A DNA stretch of 64,000 nucleotides from Aliitabrizicola sp031408575 (GCA_031408575.1 JANNWS010000170.1:1-64000); one strand, 5' to 3'; numbered from the stretch's first letter, positions 1 to 8,555 are shown. Translations and numbers: made by a program. The notes: generated by a model not told the origin, from the letters alone.

Positions 1-23
1 GAAACGGTCCGGGGGACCGTTTC
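1..23. repeat. Perfect palindrome at window edge (10-bp arms, 3-nt loop)
   Basis: GAAACGGTCC at 1-10 is exactly inverted as GGACCGTTTC at 14-23, with a 3-nt spacer. It lies immediately left of the point where IS66 transposase similarity starts (about position 35), so it is probably not part of the transposase itself. It could be a hairpin-forming dispersed repeat, a terminator stem or a recombination junction. The left context is outside the window, and I saw no second copy inside it. Confidence 0.6.
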
Positions 24-34
24 CCCGACGACAG

Positions 35-325
35 ACCGAGCGGCTGGACTACATCCCTGCGCGCTATCAGGTGATCGTTACGGTCCGCCCAAGATATGCC
101 TGCCCCAAGGGGCGGGCGGGCGTGGTGCAGGCCAAGGCGCATGCGCATCTGTTGGAGGGAAGCTGGCCGACTGAGGCGCTGCTGGCGCAGATTGCCGTCT
201 CCAAGCACTCCGAGCACATGCCGCTGAACCGGCAGGCTGTGGTCATGGCGCGGCATGGGGTGCCTCCGGCATTCACACCCCGGACTCAGACCTTGCAGAT
301 CCCGATCGCTCCCGAACCTGCGTGA
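35..325 (+). pseudogene. IS66-family transposase (TnpC) remnant
   Basis: An open frame runs from the window edge to the stop at 323-325. From about position 35 to about 257 it reads like the internal segment of IS66-family TnpC transposases: ERLDYIPARY, then VTVRPRYACP, then EALLAQIAVSKHSEHMPLNRQ and a MARHG end. Intact TnpC proteins are around 500 residues; here only about 75 are recognisable. The frame then continues into unrelated sequence (PPAFTPRTQT). Both ends are therefore lost and no catalytic DDE residues remain, so this is a dead fragment. The metal-site cysteines usual after YAC appear reduced to one. It marks this end of the window as a site of past insertion. Confidence 0.75.
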
Positions 326-329
326 AAAC

Positions 330-536
330 CTAGCACACCACCACAGTAGCAACACAGCGTCGCACCGATCGCCGCGCGACACCGGCCACGCTGACTGGCG
401 TCAGCGGCCGGCCGACCAGCGCTTCGGCCGGAAGGCCGATGCCGGGTTTTCCGGTTGCAATCAGGCTTGCGCCGGTTTCCACCGTGCCCATGGCAACGGC
501 CAAAACGGCAAGGATCAAGGCGATACGTCGGACCAT
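330..536 (-). CDS. Small exported protein (68 aa), partner of DUF2092 gene
   Basis: A 68-residue protein starts at the ATG at 536-534, one base after the stop of the DUF2092 gene. It has a good ribosome site (AAGGAG) inside that gene's last codons, so translation is probably coupled. Residues 1-25 form a typical signal peptide (MVRRIALILAVLAVAMG). The rest is short and basic, with LTPVSVAGVARRSVRR before a C-terminal run VATVVVC. I recognise no catalytic family. Its place as the last gene of an envelope operon suggests a periplasmic or membrane-associated role. Longer upstream starts lack a ribosome site and would run into the preceding gene. Confidence 0.65.
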   Translation of the reverse strand: MVRRIALILAVLAVAMGTVETGASLIATGKPGIGLPAEALVGRPLTPVSVAGVARRSVRRCVATVVVC

Positions 537-537
537 C

Positions 538-1341
538 TCAGTTCGCTCCTTCAATGACAAAGATCCCGGCAATCTCATCCAGGTCGGGCACATCCTTTAT
601 CTCGGCCTTCATCGCCCCGGCCGGAGCTTCGAAAGCGAAGGTCGAGTCTATCGCGCCACTGCCCCAAGCGCTGAACTCCAGCGTGTGTTCGGGCCGGCCC
701 GCAACGGTCGTGCTGGTGATGACAAAGCGGCAGGGGTGCGGCACCTCGCCTTGGGCGATCCAGATCTGCCAGTCCACTTCGGCGGTGCGGAAGGCAAGGT
801 GATCACATTCCTGACCCCGGATTACGCCGCTGCCAAGGTCGGTCACACCGGTCACATCGGCCAGCAATACGGCAGCGACATCGGCCCCCAACAGGTCGGC
901 GGCCGGCAGGGGCCGCTGGTAGTCATTACGCAGCGTGTCGACCAACTGATCGACGGTGCCGGGAAGATCCGACTGGCCATAGACATTCGCATCGCGGTTC
1001 AGCACCGACAGGGTTTTGCCATCAAAGATCATCTCGACCGTCGCAAAGCCGCCCCGCCGCACCGCGTGGACCTTGTCCGGGCGCTGCATCGCAACGCTGG
1101 CAGAGCTTGCGATCGTCAGCTTCTGGTCGTCGGTGGTCACGATATCGACACTGGAATCGACATCGAAGGAAAGGCTTGGCTGCGCCTGCAGATAGTCCGT
1201 CGTCGCCTTGAGGATTTCGCGGGCCTGCGCCTCGTCCGCCTCCGCTTTTGGTGCCACGGCGACAAGCGCCACAGCCGCGATAAGGGCCAGTCTGGATGCG
1301 AGGCGGCCCGACAGCGGATATCGTCTTGAAAGAAGCCTCAT
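538..1341 (-). CDS. DUF2092 family periplasmic protein (267 aa)
   Basis: The protein has an N-terminal signal peptide (basic MRLLSRRYPLSGR, then a hydrophobic stretch ending near APKAEA, residues 1-36). The mature part resembles DUF2092 proteins, which are related to the LolA/LolB-type lipoprotein-carrier fold: an LSFDVDSSVDIVT region followed by alternating strands with QRPDKVHAVRRG and MIFDGKTLSVLNRD. No enzyme motif is visible. It is the middle gene of a minus-strand trio, 21 bp after the outer-membrane protein gene, with a strong ribosome site (AAGGAG) 7-8 bases before the ATG. A role in the cell envelope is inferred; the substrate is unknown. Confidence 0.75.
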   Translation of the reverse strand: MRLLSRRYPLSGRLASRLALIAAVALVAVAPKAEADEAQAREILKATTDYLQAQPSLSFDVDSSVDIVTTDDQKLTIASSASVAMQRPDKVHAVRRGGFATVEMIFDGKTLSVLNRDANVYGQSDLPGTVDQLVDTLRNDYQRPLPAADLLGADVAAVLLADVTGVTDLGSGVIRGQECDHLAFRTAEVDWQIWIAQGEVPHPCRFVITSTTVAGRPEHTLEFSAWGSGAIDSTFAFEAPAGAMKAEIKDVPDLDEIAGIFVIEGAN

Positions 1342-1362
1342 GTCTGTCTCCTTCGGTGCGGG

Positions 1363-2094
1363 TCAGAAACTGTAGGTGAATGCAAGAAGTGCGCCGCTCA
1401 GGTCAATCGACACGTCGCGGCCATCAAGCTGCTTGGTGATATCCATGAATCTGTAGCCAAGCTGGGTCGACCATCTGTCGTTGAACGCATAACCAACGCC
1501 GCCATAGACCTGCCATGTCTGGTCAACCGAACCCGAACCGCCCCAATCGGCAAACCCCGTCAGGAACCAGTCTTCGTTGATCGGCACCGAAAGACGCGCG
1601 GCAATAAGCGGAACGGTCCAGTTGCCGTCGATGCTCTGCGATGCCGCAGCGTTGATGCCTTGGCTGAGCGAGACATCAATATCAACGTTGAAGTTCCGAA
1701 ACCCTGCGCCCACGTCAAACAGCACGGTCGGGTCGGTCGAGACGCGGTACAGCGCATAGCCGCTGAACGCGGTCATCTTCACCCCTACGGTGCCCTCGCC
1801 ATAAAGCGCAAAGGGTGTGTCCTGCGTCGAGGAAAGATCCGTGTAAAGCAGGTCGCCCACCAAGCCCCAGCGACCGCGTTGCGCCGCGAAGCTACCCATG
1901 AACGCCATGTCGAGGTTGGACAGCGCGTCACTCGCGCTGGAATCGCTCTCGATTGTTCCAAAGTTCGTGTCTATCGTCGTCGACATTCCGGGGAACCAGC
2001 CATACAGCGTCGCCTTGTATGTCCAGTCCGCATCCTGCGCCGAGGCGTTTGTGGCCGCCAAAAGCGGCAGAGCAATCATCAGCAAGCGTTTCAT
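1363..2094 (-). CDS. Outer-membrane beta-barrel protein (243 aa)
   Basis: The start at 2094 is chosen because GGGAGG lies 6-7 bases upstream and the protein then opens with a clean signal peptide (MKRLLMIALPLLAATNASAQ). The mature chain has alternating amphipathic strands with many aromatic residues (YKATLYGWFPG, FSGYALYRV, VYGGVGYAFNDRW, TQLGYRFMDI) and ends in LAFTYSF. A terminal phenylalanine of this kind is the usual signal for barrel insertion by BAM. No cysteines are seen in the mature part. It is probably a small 8-12 stranded outer-membrane protein of unknown substrate and is the first gene of the trio with the DUF2092 and 68-residue proteins. Confidence 0.8.
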   Translation of the reverse strand: MKRLLMIALPLLAATNASAQDADWTYKATLYGWFPGMSTTIDTNFGTIESDSSASDALSNLDMAFMGSFAAQRGRWGLVGDLLYTDLSSTQDTPFALYGEGTVGVKMTAFSGYALYRVSTDPTVLFDVGAGFRNFNVDIDVSLSQGINAAASQSIDGNWTVPLIAARLSVPINEDWFLTGFADWGGSGSVDQTWQVYGGVGYAFNDRWSTQLGYRFMDITKQLDGRDVSIDLSGALLAFTYSF

Positions 2095-2739
2095 TCGGGG
2101 CCTCCCAACGCGTTTCAACCTAACAGAGCGATGCCTGCATTGCGCCGCTCCAACCATTGGCGCAGATCAAGCCTTTTTTGCCTGACAGGCGATACCCTGT
2201 GTCGGACATCAGCGCTGCCTTTAGGGGTGATACTCACCATTTTTAGCCTAAATGACACTAACTGTATACTTTCCCGCAAGACAAGATCGAGGCGGAAAAA
2301 AATTCTTTCACAGCCCTTGGGTAACCGGCCTGCGGTTCGCCTCGACTGAACTGCCCCCGATCACTGGACAGATCTCGCGTGTGTTCCATGCTGATAAATG
2401 CGTCTGACGCTCAGTTTCGATGCCGTTGCGTGAAAGCATAGCGGACGGTTGTCCTTTGTGGGCAGCGCGGTTCTTGCAGTCGCTGACAGCCCGAGAAAAC
2501 CCGGCACACGCAAATCCTGCCAGCCAATCTTCCACCAGCACAATCGCTCCCCGGCTTGCCGCTTTGCCGGGGCAAGGGGCGTTCCGTGGCTTGATCGTCT
2601 GGCCGCGTGCCGGCGGGCTTGGTCAATCATAACCAACAGCTCGCACTATGAGACCGCTCCGGGAAATCCTTCCCGATCTCTGCGTCTTCAGCGTGGGCCA
2701 GCCCAACGATGCGGCGGTATCCGTGCGGCCAGCCGCGCG
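2095..2739. other. 645-bp gene-poor region upstream of the barrel operon
   Basis: I see no convincing gene here; the short open frames lack ribosome sites and family resemblance. The part near 2225-2315 is clearly more A+T-rich than its surroundings and probably holds the promoter of the minus-strand barrel operon, although I cannot fix its -35 and -10 boxes. An inverted repeat CCCCGGC/GCCGGGG with a 10-nt loop lies at 2549-2572, without a T-run. The right end is downstream of hemY. With the IS66 fragment nearby, part of this stretch may be decayed accessory DNA, or it may hold a small RNA. Confidence 0.4.
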
Positions 2740-4143
2740 TCAGTCGGCGGCACCTGTCTGCGCTGACGGGCCTTTTACCAGCAGGGGCAACAGCTCGGTC
2801 TGGGTGGCGCTTGGCCCCGCCGCCTCAACCGGTTCGCGCCAGCTCAGGGTGTCGAAGCCACCGCAATTCGTGCAGATCGGCGTCCATTCGAAGTGAATGC
2901 TCTGGCACTTGTCGCAGACCCATTGGGGGCCGCGCGGCGCGGTCAGCGTTCGGGCCAGCCAACCGCGCACCACCGCCTCGTCAGCACCCTCGCCGCGTTC
3001 GACCGCCGCCATGATTGCAAGGCTGCGCCGGGTTGGATGGCGGGTGACAAGGTCGCCCAATGCGCGGCGCGCGGCGGGGAAATCCTCGGCAGCAAGGTTA
3101 AGTTCGGCCAGCAGCATGCGTGTTTCGTCATCATCGGGGCGCGACGCCGTTAGTACGCGAAAGCGTTTCAGCCGCTCGGACGGGGTTTCATCCGGCACGA
3201 TTTCGGCAAAGGCAGCGGCCAGGTCGGGGTGGGGTTTCGTCTCCCACGCTTTTTTCAGCAGTCGCGTCGCGTTTTTTGCATCGCCCTTGGCAATATAGCT
3301 GCGGGCGGCCATCGTCGCAGCAGGGATCAGGTCGGGCGACAGGCGGTGGGCGGCAATAGCGGCCTCGCGCGCGTCGATATTGGATCCGTCGTCAACAATC
3401 GCCCGCGCCTCTTGCAAAGCCAGCACGGCATCGCGGCGACGATGTACATCGCGCGGGACGTTTCCGGCGCGCAACTTGGCCCCCAACGTGGCGCGCGCAC
3501 CGGCCCAGTCGGAACTCTCGGCCTGAAGCTCCAGCAACAAATCCTGGGTTTCGGGATGCTTCGGCTTCAACTCGAACGCTTTCTGCGCCAATTTCAGCGC
3601 AGTTTCCCGGTCACCCTCGGCCAGTTTCTGCTGAATCAGCCCGCGGATCCCGATGAACCGAGAACGCGGATCGGCCAGCAGCGACTTATAGGCTTCAGTG
3701 GCTTTCTTGGTATCGCCTGCGGCCTGCGCGGCCTGTGCCGTCAAAATGGTTGTCAGTTCCGGCTGCGATAGATACTTTTCCGCCCGCGTCGCCCGGCTGA
3801 GTGCCGTGCGCGGCTCGCCAGACGCCAAAGCGATCATCCCTTCGGCAAAGGCCTGGTAACCCTTCCGCTCGCGGTTGCGGTCAAAGTACCGGGAAATCGC
3901 CGTCTCATCGCCATTGATGAAACGCAGCACGGCAACGATCAGGCCAACCGTCTTGAGAACCAGCCACACAAGCCCCAACAGCACCAAGGCCACAATCACG
4001 GCCTGCAATGGCCCCAGGGTGAATTCATAGCCCACGACGGAAACCCGCATGCCGCCGCCCGTGTCGAGCAGATAGCTTGCACCCAGCGTCATGGCGGCGA
4101 CCGCCGCGACAAAGATCAGAACCTTGACGAATGACCAGATCAT
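2740..4143 (-). CDS. hemY: HemY-like TPR protein with C-terminal zinc ribbon (467 aa)
   Basis: The N-terminus has two membrane helices (about residues 3-28 and 45-72) typical of the HemY N-terminal domain, followed by a long series of TPR-like helical pairs to about residue 400. Near the C-terminus are two CxxC pairs, C410/C413 and C424/C427 (CDKC, CTNCGG), which form a probable zinc ribbon like that of LapB. HemY proteins of this type are named from linkage to heme genes; they are not the oxygen-dependent protoporphyrinogen oxidase. The gene is third in hemD / mitofilin-like / hemY, 10 bp after its neighbour. It is probably an inner-membrane scaffold; a direct role in heme synthesis is unproven. 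Confidence 0.85.
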   Translation of the reverse strand: MIWSFVKVLIFVAAVAAMTLGASYLLDTGGGMRVSVVGYEFTLGPLQAVIVALVLLGLVWLVLKTVGLIVAVLRFINGDETAISRYFDRNRERKGYQAFAEGMIALASGEPRTALSRATRAEKYLSQPELTTILTAQAAQAAGDTKKATEAYKSLLADPRSRFIGIRGLIQQKLAEGDRETALKLAQKAFELKPKHPETQDLLLELQAESSDWAGARATLGAKLRAGNVPRDVHRRRDAVLALQEARAIVDDGSNIDAREAAIAAHRLSPDLIPAATMAARSYIAKGDAKNATRLLKKAWETKPHPDLAAAFAEIVPDETPSERLKRFRVLTASRPDDDETRMLLAELNLAAEDFPAARRALGDLVTRHPTRRSLAIMAAVERGEGADEAVVRGWLARTLTAPRGPQWVCDKCQSIHFEWTPICTNCGGFDTLSWREPVEAAGPSATQTELLPLLVKGPSAQTGAAD

Positions 4144-4153
4144 GACGCGCCCC

Positions 4154-5374
4154 TCACTGCGCGTCGACGGTGGCTGTAAGCGCCACCACCGCCGCCAGCG
4201 CCGCGTCGCGCAGTTTCACATCGGCGACCCAGGGGGCAAGCGCGGTTTGGGCAGGCTCTGACAGGGCCGTCAGTTCGGTCAACGTCAAGGCAACATCCCC
4301 CCCGGATAGTGCCGCCTCTGCCCGCGACAGAATCGCATCGGGATCGGTCCCTTCGCGCGGTTCAAGCGATCTGGCTCCCGTTTGCGTCCGCAGAAAGGAC
4401 GTCAGTCGATCCGCCCATCCGTCACCAACGTCTGACCGAAGGGCAGCGTCAAGTGCCGCGCGCGCCGCGTCGGGGAACCCGCGTTGCAGGTCGGTCAGCG
4501 TGGGAACCCCGGTTTCTGCAAGATCAGACAGTTCCGGTGGTACGACAATCCCGGCATCCGCCAGGTCGGCCAGTGCCGAGGCGTAAGGACCGCCGCCTTC
4601 CATTGCGGCCCTGACGCGGCCAAGTGCGGCAACCGTCAGCATGGCACGAGACGCAATTGCAGCCTCGGATTTCAGACGCTCGGCTTCTTGCGCCGCAGCC
4701 GCAAGCTGCGACTTGGCTTCGGCAGCGACGGCCGCGATTTCGGCTTTGGCGCTGGCCCCGTCACCGTCTTGCGCCGCGATTTGATCGCGCAACGTCTGAA
4801 GTTCGCGGTCATAGGCCGCAAGGGCAGCGGGCGACACTCCACCACCTGGGCCGGCGGGGCGCTTTTCAACCTCAAGCAGACGCGCGTCGACTGCGGCCAG
4901 CGACTCAGAAAGCGCGCCTGTCGCTTGTGCAATCGCAGGTGCGGGGTCAAGCAGGGCCACGCCTTGTGCCAAGCGCTCTTCCAATTCGGCGCGCAAAGCG
5001 GAGATGTCTTGGGATGTGTCCGGCAACGGCCGCACTGCAAGGGCGTCCAGATCGGCCCGCAAGTTTTCCAGTTGTTGTGACTGGGCTGCGATTTCTGCCG
5101 TCAGTGCCGTTGTATCCTGCAAGGGCCAGCCGCCGGGAACAACTCGGGCAAGCCCGAAACCTGCTGCTGCGGCAAGGATGCCGCCCACCACGGTGCCGAA
5201 AAATGCCCCGCTTCTCCGGCGGGGTGCCGACACTGTGGCAGTGTAACTGTCGGGTGAGCGGCTGTTTTGCGTGCTTTCGACCACGATTGCGTCATCCACG
5301 GCGTCCGCCGCCAAACCGGCGGATGAACGTGCGGCATCGGTCTGGGCCTCGGTCCGCTTTTCGTCATCCGTCAT
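4154..5374 (-). CDS. Mitofilin-like inner-membrane coiled-coil protein (406 aa, HemX position)
   Basis: The start at 5374 has AAGGGG about 8 bases upstream; an in-frame ATG at 5413 would add 13 residues without a better site. A single membrane helix occupies about residues 60-80 (GTVVGGILAAAAGFGLARVV). It is followed by a long Ala/Glu/Gln-rich coiled coil (about 90-250) and a helical C-terminal domain. This is the architecture of the alphaproteobacterial mitofilin-related (COG4223) proteins encoded between hemD and hemY, the place HemX holds in enterobacteria. Mitofilin homologues shape intracytoplasmic membranes in phototrophic relatives. That role is knowledge of the family, not shown here. 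Confidence 0.8.
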   Translation of the reverse strand: MTDDEKRTEAQTDAARSSAGLAADAVDDAIVVESTQNSRSPDSYTATVSAPRRRSGAFFGTVVGGILAAAAGFGLARVVPGGWPLQDTTALTAEIAAQSQQLENLRADLDALAVRPLPDTSQDISALRAELEERLAQGVALLDPAPAIAQATGALSESLAAVDARLLEVEKRPAGPGGGVSPAALAAYDRELQTLRDQIAAQDGDGASAKAEIAAVAAEAKSQLAAAAQEAERLKSEAAIASRAMLTVAALGRVRAAMEGGGPYASALADLADAGIVVPPELSDLAETGVPTLTDLQRGFPDAARAALDAALRSDVGDGWADRLTSFLRTQTGARSLEPREGTDPDAILSRAEAALSGGDVALTLTELTALSEPAQTALAPWVADVKLRDAALAAVVALTATVDAQ

Positions 5375-5423
5375 GGCCAGCCCCTTGCCCTTCGGGGCGG
5401 CAGGGCGCCCCATCTGGTTCAGC

Positions 5424-6167
5424 TTACGCTTTTGAAGGTGTGGGCTTCAAGGCTGGGCTGGGTGTTGCAAGGAATTCTGCCAGCGCTTCGATCAGAGCAT
5501 CGGTGTCCGGGCGGGATGCCAAGACGGTTCTTTGGGCTTTCGCGGGCGCACAGGCGACGGCGACAGCAGAACTAAGCGCGGCGAGCCAAAGCGGTGCCCT
5601 ACGGGACAGGACGCAAGGACTTGCGGCAAACAAAGCGGCCGTTCTTGGTGAAAACAGAGGTGCAATGATCGGCGCGTCACTGGCCAGCATTGTGGCCGCC
5701 TCTGGCGTCAGCGGCTGCGGTCGCTGGGCGTAAACCACCGCCTGAAACGTCTCTATTCCAGCGGAATTCAACCGGTCAGACAGATTGCCGGTCACATCTT
5801 GACCACGGGCATGCAACAGCGGGCCAGTCGCGCCCGAGGCCACCAGCAGCGTCAGAAGATCGTCGGCGTCACCGCCCGCCGAGCGGGCATCAAAGCCGGC
5901 AAGTCTGGCCGCTTCGGCCGTACGGCCGCCGACACACCAGGCGGCCATCCCGCGCCCGGCGGATAGCTGCCGATAGGCGGCGACCCCGGTTTCGGACGTA
6001 AAGATCAGACCGCGCCATCTGACTTCGGGCAAGGCGGGTGCAAGAAATCGCGGCGCAAGCAAGGGCGACGAGACAATACGAATCTGCGGGCCGAAGCGCG
6101 CACGCAACTGTTCGGCAAAACGATCGCTTTGCGCGGCAGGTCGGGTCAGCAGAAAGGGCGGCAGCAT
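5424..6167 (-). CDS. hemD: Uroporphyrinogen-III synthase
   Basis: The protein closes and inverts hydroxymethylbilane to uroporphyrinogen III in tetrapyrrole synthesis. The family is weakly conserved, but LLTRPAAQS near the N-terminus, LIFTSETGVAAY around residue 70 and the two-lobed alpha/beta pattern fit, as does the length of 247 residues. The start is uncertain: ATG 6167 gives MLPPFLLTRP, and ATG 6191 adds eight residues. Neither has a strong ribosome site. It is the first gene of the minus-strand operon with the mitofilin-like and HemY-like genes and diverges from tsaD, whose start is only 70 bp away. That linkage strongly supports the call. Confidence 0.85.
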   Translation of the reverse strand: MLPPFLLTRPAAQSDRFAEQLRARFGPQIRIVSSPLLAPRFLAPALPEVRWRGLIFTSETGVAAYRQLSAGRGMAAWCVGGRTAEAARLAGFDARSAGGDADDLLTLLVASGATGPLLHARGQDVTGNLSDRLNSAGIETFQAVVYAQRPQPLTPEAATMLASDAPIIAPLFSPRTAALFAASPCVLSRRAPLWLAALSSAVAVACAPAKAQRTVLASRPDTDALIEALAEFLATPSPALKPTPSKA

Positions 6168-6237
6168 GGCCTGCCGGGATTGTCTGGTCATGCCTGCGGT
6201 GTTACCTGCGCTGGACCCCTGTGGCAATCGGCGGCCG

Positions 6238-7335
6238 ATGCGCGAAACGCTTACCCTTCTAGGTTTGGAAAGCAGCTGCGATGACACCGCGGCCGCCATC
6301 GTGCGCCATACGCCCGGTGCGCCCCCCCTGATTCTGTCATCGGTCATCGCGGGTCAGGCGGCGCTGCATGCGGCTTATGGTGGCGTGGTGCCGGAGATTG
6401 CCGCACGGGCGCATGTGGAACGGCTGGATCTGTGTGTCGAACAGGCGCTGTCCGAAGCGGGGCTGCGCCTGACGGATCTCGATGCTGTGGCGGTCACGGC
6501 GGGGCCGGGGCTGATCGGTGGCGTTCTGTCGGGTGTCATGTGTGCGAAAGGCATCGCGGCGGGCGCCGGATTGCCGCTGGTTGGGGTGAACCATCTGGCG
6601 GGCCATGCTTTGACACCGCGGCTGACGGATGGGTTGGCGTTTCCCTATCTGATGCTGCTGGTGTCGGGTGGGCATTGCCAGTTCCTGATCGTCTCTGGCG
6701 CTGCGGATTTCACGCGGCTGGGTGGCACGATCGACGATGCGCCGGGCGAGGCATTCGACAAGACCGCAAAGCTGCTCGGGTTGCCGCAGCCCGGCGGGCC
6801 GCCGGTCGAGGCGGAAGCGGCATTGGGTGATCCGCGCCGTTTTGCGTTTCCCCGCCCCTTGCTGGATCGGCCCGGGTGCGATCTGTCATTCTCGGGTCTG
6901 AAAACGGCGCTGTTGCGCGCCCGCGATGCGCTGATCACACAAAAGGGCGGTCTAACGGTTCAGGACAGGCGCGATCTGTGTGCGGGCTTTCAGGTGGCAG
7001 TCGCGGATGTTCTGGCCGAAAAAACCCGCCGCGCCCTAACAGTTTATCTTTCGACCAACCCGGCCGCAGCCACCTTTGCTGTCGCGGGCGGCGTCGCGGC
7101 GAATGGCACAATCCGGGCGGCTTTGGAATCGGTCTGCACCGAAGCAGATGTGCGCTTTGTGGCACCCCCCTTGTGGCTTTGCACTGACAACGCCGCGATG
7201 ATCGCCTGGGCCGGTATCGAGAGGTTTCGTGCCGGGTTGCAGGACGGAATGGCGCTTGGGGCGCGCGCCCGTTGGCCACTGGACACGACTGCGCCGGCGC
7301 TGATCGGGTCTGGCAAGCGGGGGGCCAAGGCATGA
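6238..7335 (+). CDS. tsaD: tRNA N6-threonylcarbamoyladenosine transferase TsaD (365 aa)
   Basis: TsaD transfers the threonylcarbamoyl group to A37 of ANN-decoding tRNAs, working with TsaB, TsaE and TsaC. The protein opens with LGLESSCDDTAAAIV, the ASKHA-fold signature. It carries the metal ligands H119 and H123 in NHLAGH and a later FPYLMLLVSGGH segment. The ATG at 6238 is used because the homologous region starts a few residues on; a longer frame from 6166 would overlap the hemD start. Its stop overlaps the gpsA start as ATGA. Its partner gene tsaE is about 11 kb away in this window. Confidence 0.95.
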   Translation: MRETLTLLGLESSCDDTAAAIVRHTPGAPPLILSSVIAGQAALHAAYGGVVPEIAARAHVERLDLCVEQALSEAGLRLTDLDAVAVTAGPGLIGGVLSGVMCAKGIAAGAGLPLVGVNHLAGHALTPRLTDGLAFPYLMLLVSGGHCQFLIVSGAADFTRLGGTIDDAPGEAFDKTAKLLGLPQPGGPPVEAEAALGDPRRFAFPRPLLDRPGCDLSFSGLKTALLRARDALITQKGGLTVQDRRDLCAGFQVAVADVLAEKTRRALTVYLSTNPAAATFAVAGGVAANGTIRAALESVCTEADVRFVAPPLWLCTDNAAMIAWAGIERFRAGLQDGMALGARARWPLDTTAPALIGSGKRGAKA

Positions 7336-8279
7336 TCGGGGTTGTCGGGGGTGGCGCGTTCGGTACGGCACTGGCCGTCACGCTGGCGCGCGACGGGTCT
7401 GACGTGGTGCTTTGGACCCGCGACAGGAACAGCTTTTCAGGTGGCGCAATGGCGCGGCTTCCCGACGTCGTTTTGCCGAAAAACGTCTCTGTGACGGCCG
7501 ATTTTAGAAATCTTCTGGCCGCGGACCCGGTGCTTCTGGCGGTGCCGATGCAAGCTTTGGCTGCATTTCTGGCAGAGCATGGCAGGCATATCGATGGCCG
7601 CGCTCTGGTCGCCTGTTGCAAAGGCGTTGATCTGGCAACGGGGCGCGGTGCCACTGGCGTGATCCTGGCCGCCTGCCCCACGGCACAGCCGGCCCTGCTG
7701 ACCGGTCCCAGCTTTGCCGCCGATATTGCGCGCGGCCTGCCGACGGCGCTGACCATTGCTTGCGCCGACGACGCGCTTGGCGAGCGGCTGCAACGGCACC
7801 TGTCCACGACTGCGCTGCGGTTGTATCGCAGCACTGACGTCGTCGGGGCAGAGTTGGGCGGGGCGTTGAAGAACGTCATCGCGATTGCGTCGGGCGTGGT
7901 GATCGGGGCTGGATTGGGTGAGTCGGCGCGGGCAGCCCTGATGACGCGCGGCTATGCCGAGATGCAGCGATACGCGACCCTGTCGGGGGCGCGGGCAGAA
8001 ACGCTGGCGGGCCTTTCAGGTCTGGGCGATCTGGTGTTGACCTGCACGTCGGATCAGTCGCGCAATTTCCGGTTCGGGCAGGCGCTTGGGGGCGGACTGC
8101 CCTTTGACCCCGGAACCACGGTGGAAGGGGTTGCCACCGCCAAAGCCGTCGCAGCACTTGCCCGAATTCGCGAAATCGATATGCCAATCGCCACGATGGT
8201 CGCGGCGCTGTTAGACAACCAGATCACCTTGCCGCAGGCCATTCAGGCCCTGCTTTCCCGCCCGCTGAAACAGGAGTGA
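7332..8279 (+). CDS. gpsA: NAD(P)-dependent glycerol-3-phosphate dehydrogenase (315 aa)
   Basis: GpsA reduces dihydroxyacetone phosphate to sn-glycerol 3-phosphate for phospholipid synthesis in the cytoplasm. The N-terminal GVVGGGAFGTALA is the dinucleotide-binding loop. ELGGALKNVIAIASG, near residue 180, contains the conserved catalytic lysine region, and GLSGLGDLVLTC follows. The ATG at 7332 overlaps the tsaD stop (ATGA), so the two are probably translated together. The length is normal for the family. Three bases separate its stop from the YciI-like gene, extending the tsaD-gpsA-YciI-EVE operon. Confidence 0.95.
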   Translation: MIGVVGGGAFGTALAVTLARDGSDVVLWTRDRNSFSGGAMARLPDVVLPKNVSVTADFRNLLAADPVLLAVPMQALAAFLAEHGRHIDGRALVACCKGVDLATGRGATGVILAACPTAQPALLTGPSFAADIARGLPTALTIACADDALGERLQRHLSTTALRLYRSTDVVGAELGGALKNVIAIASGVVIGAGLGESARAALMTRGYAEMQRYATLSGARAETLAGLSGLGDLVLTCTSDQSRNFRFGQALGGGLPFDPGTTVEGVATAKAVAALARIREIDMPIATMVAALLDNQITLPQAIQALLSRPLKQE

Positions 8280-8282
8280 GAC

Positions 8283-8555
8283 ATGCGCGTAGCGCTTATT
8301 TGCCGTGACAAACCCGGATCGATTCAGATCCGGCTTGATACCCGCACGGCCCATCTTGCCCACATCGAGGCAACTGGCGTGGTCGAAATGGCCGGTCCGT
8401 TTCTGGATGATGCCGGGTCGATGACCGGATCACTGATCGTTTTAAGTGTCGAGACGCTAGATCAGGCCCGCGCCTGGGCCGACGCCGACCCCTACGCAAT
8501 AGCCGGGTTGTTCGACAGCGTAACGATCAGCGAGTGGAAGAAGGTGATCGGCTGA
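8283..8555 (+). CDS. YciI-like family protein (90 aa)
   Basis: This 90-residue protein fits the YCII fold: MRVALICRDKPGS at the start, HLAHIEATG with a conserved His, AGPFLDDAG, GSLIVLSVETLDQARAWADADPYAIAGLF, and a C-terminal strand. The DPY/DPF motif and the His-Asp pair are typical. YciI-like proteins are small alpha/beta-barrel dimers of mostly unknown function, some with chlorohydrolase-like activity. It follows gpsA by 3 bp and its stop overlaps the next ATG (TGATG), so it is part of the same operon. No specific substrate can be proposed. Confidence 0.85.
   Translation: MRVALICRDKPGSIQIRLDTRTAHLAHIEATGVVEMAGPFLDDAGSMTGSLIVLSVETLDQARAWADADPYAIAGLFDSVTISEWKKVIG

Noticed and set aside
439..1329. 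296-codon plus-strand frame opposite the DUF2092 gene
   Set aside because: No ribosome site and no family resemblance; the minus-strand frame has a signal peptide and strong ribosome site.
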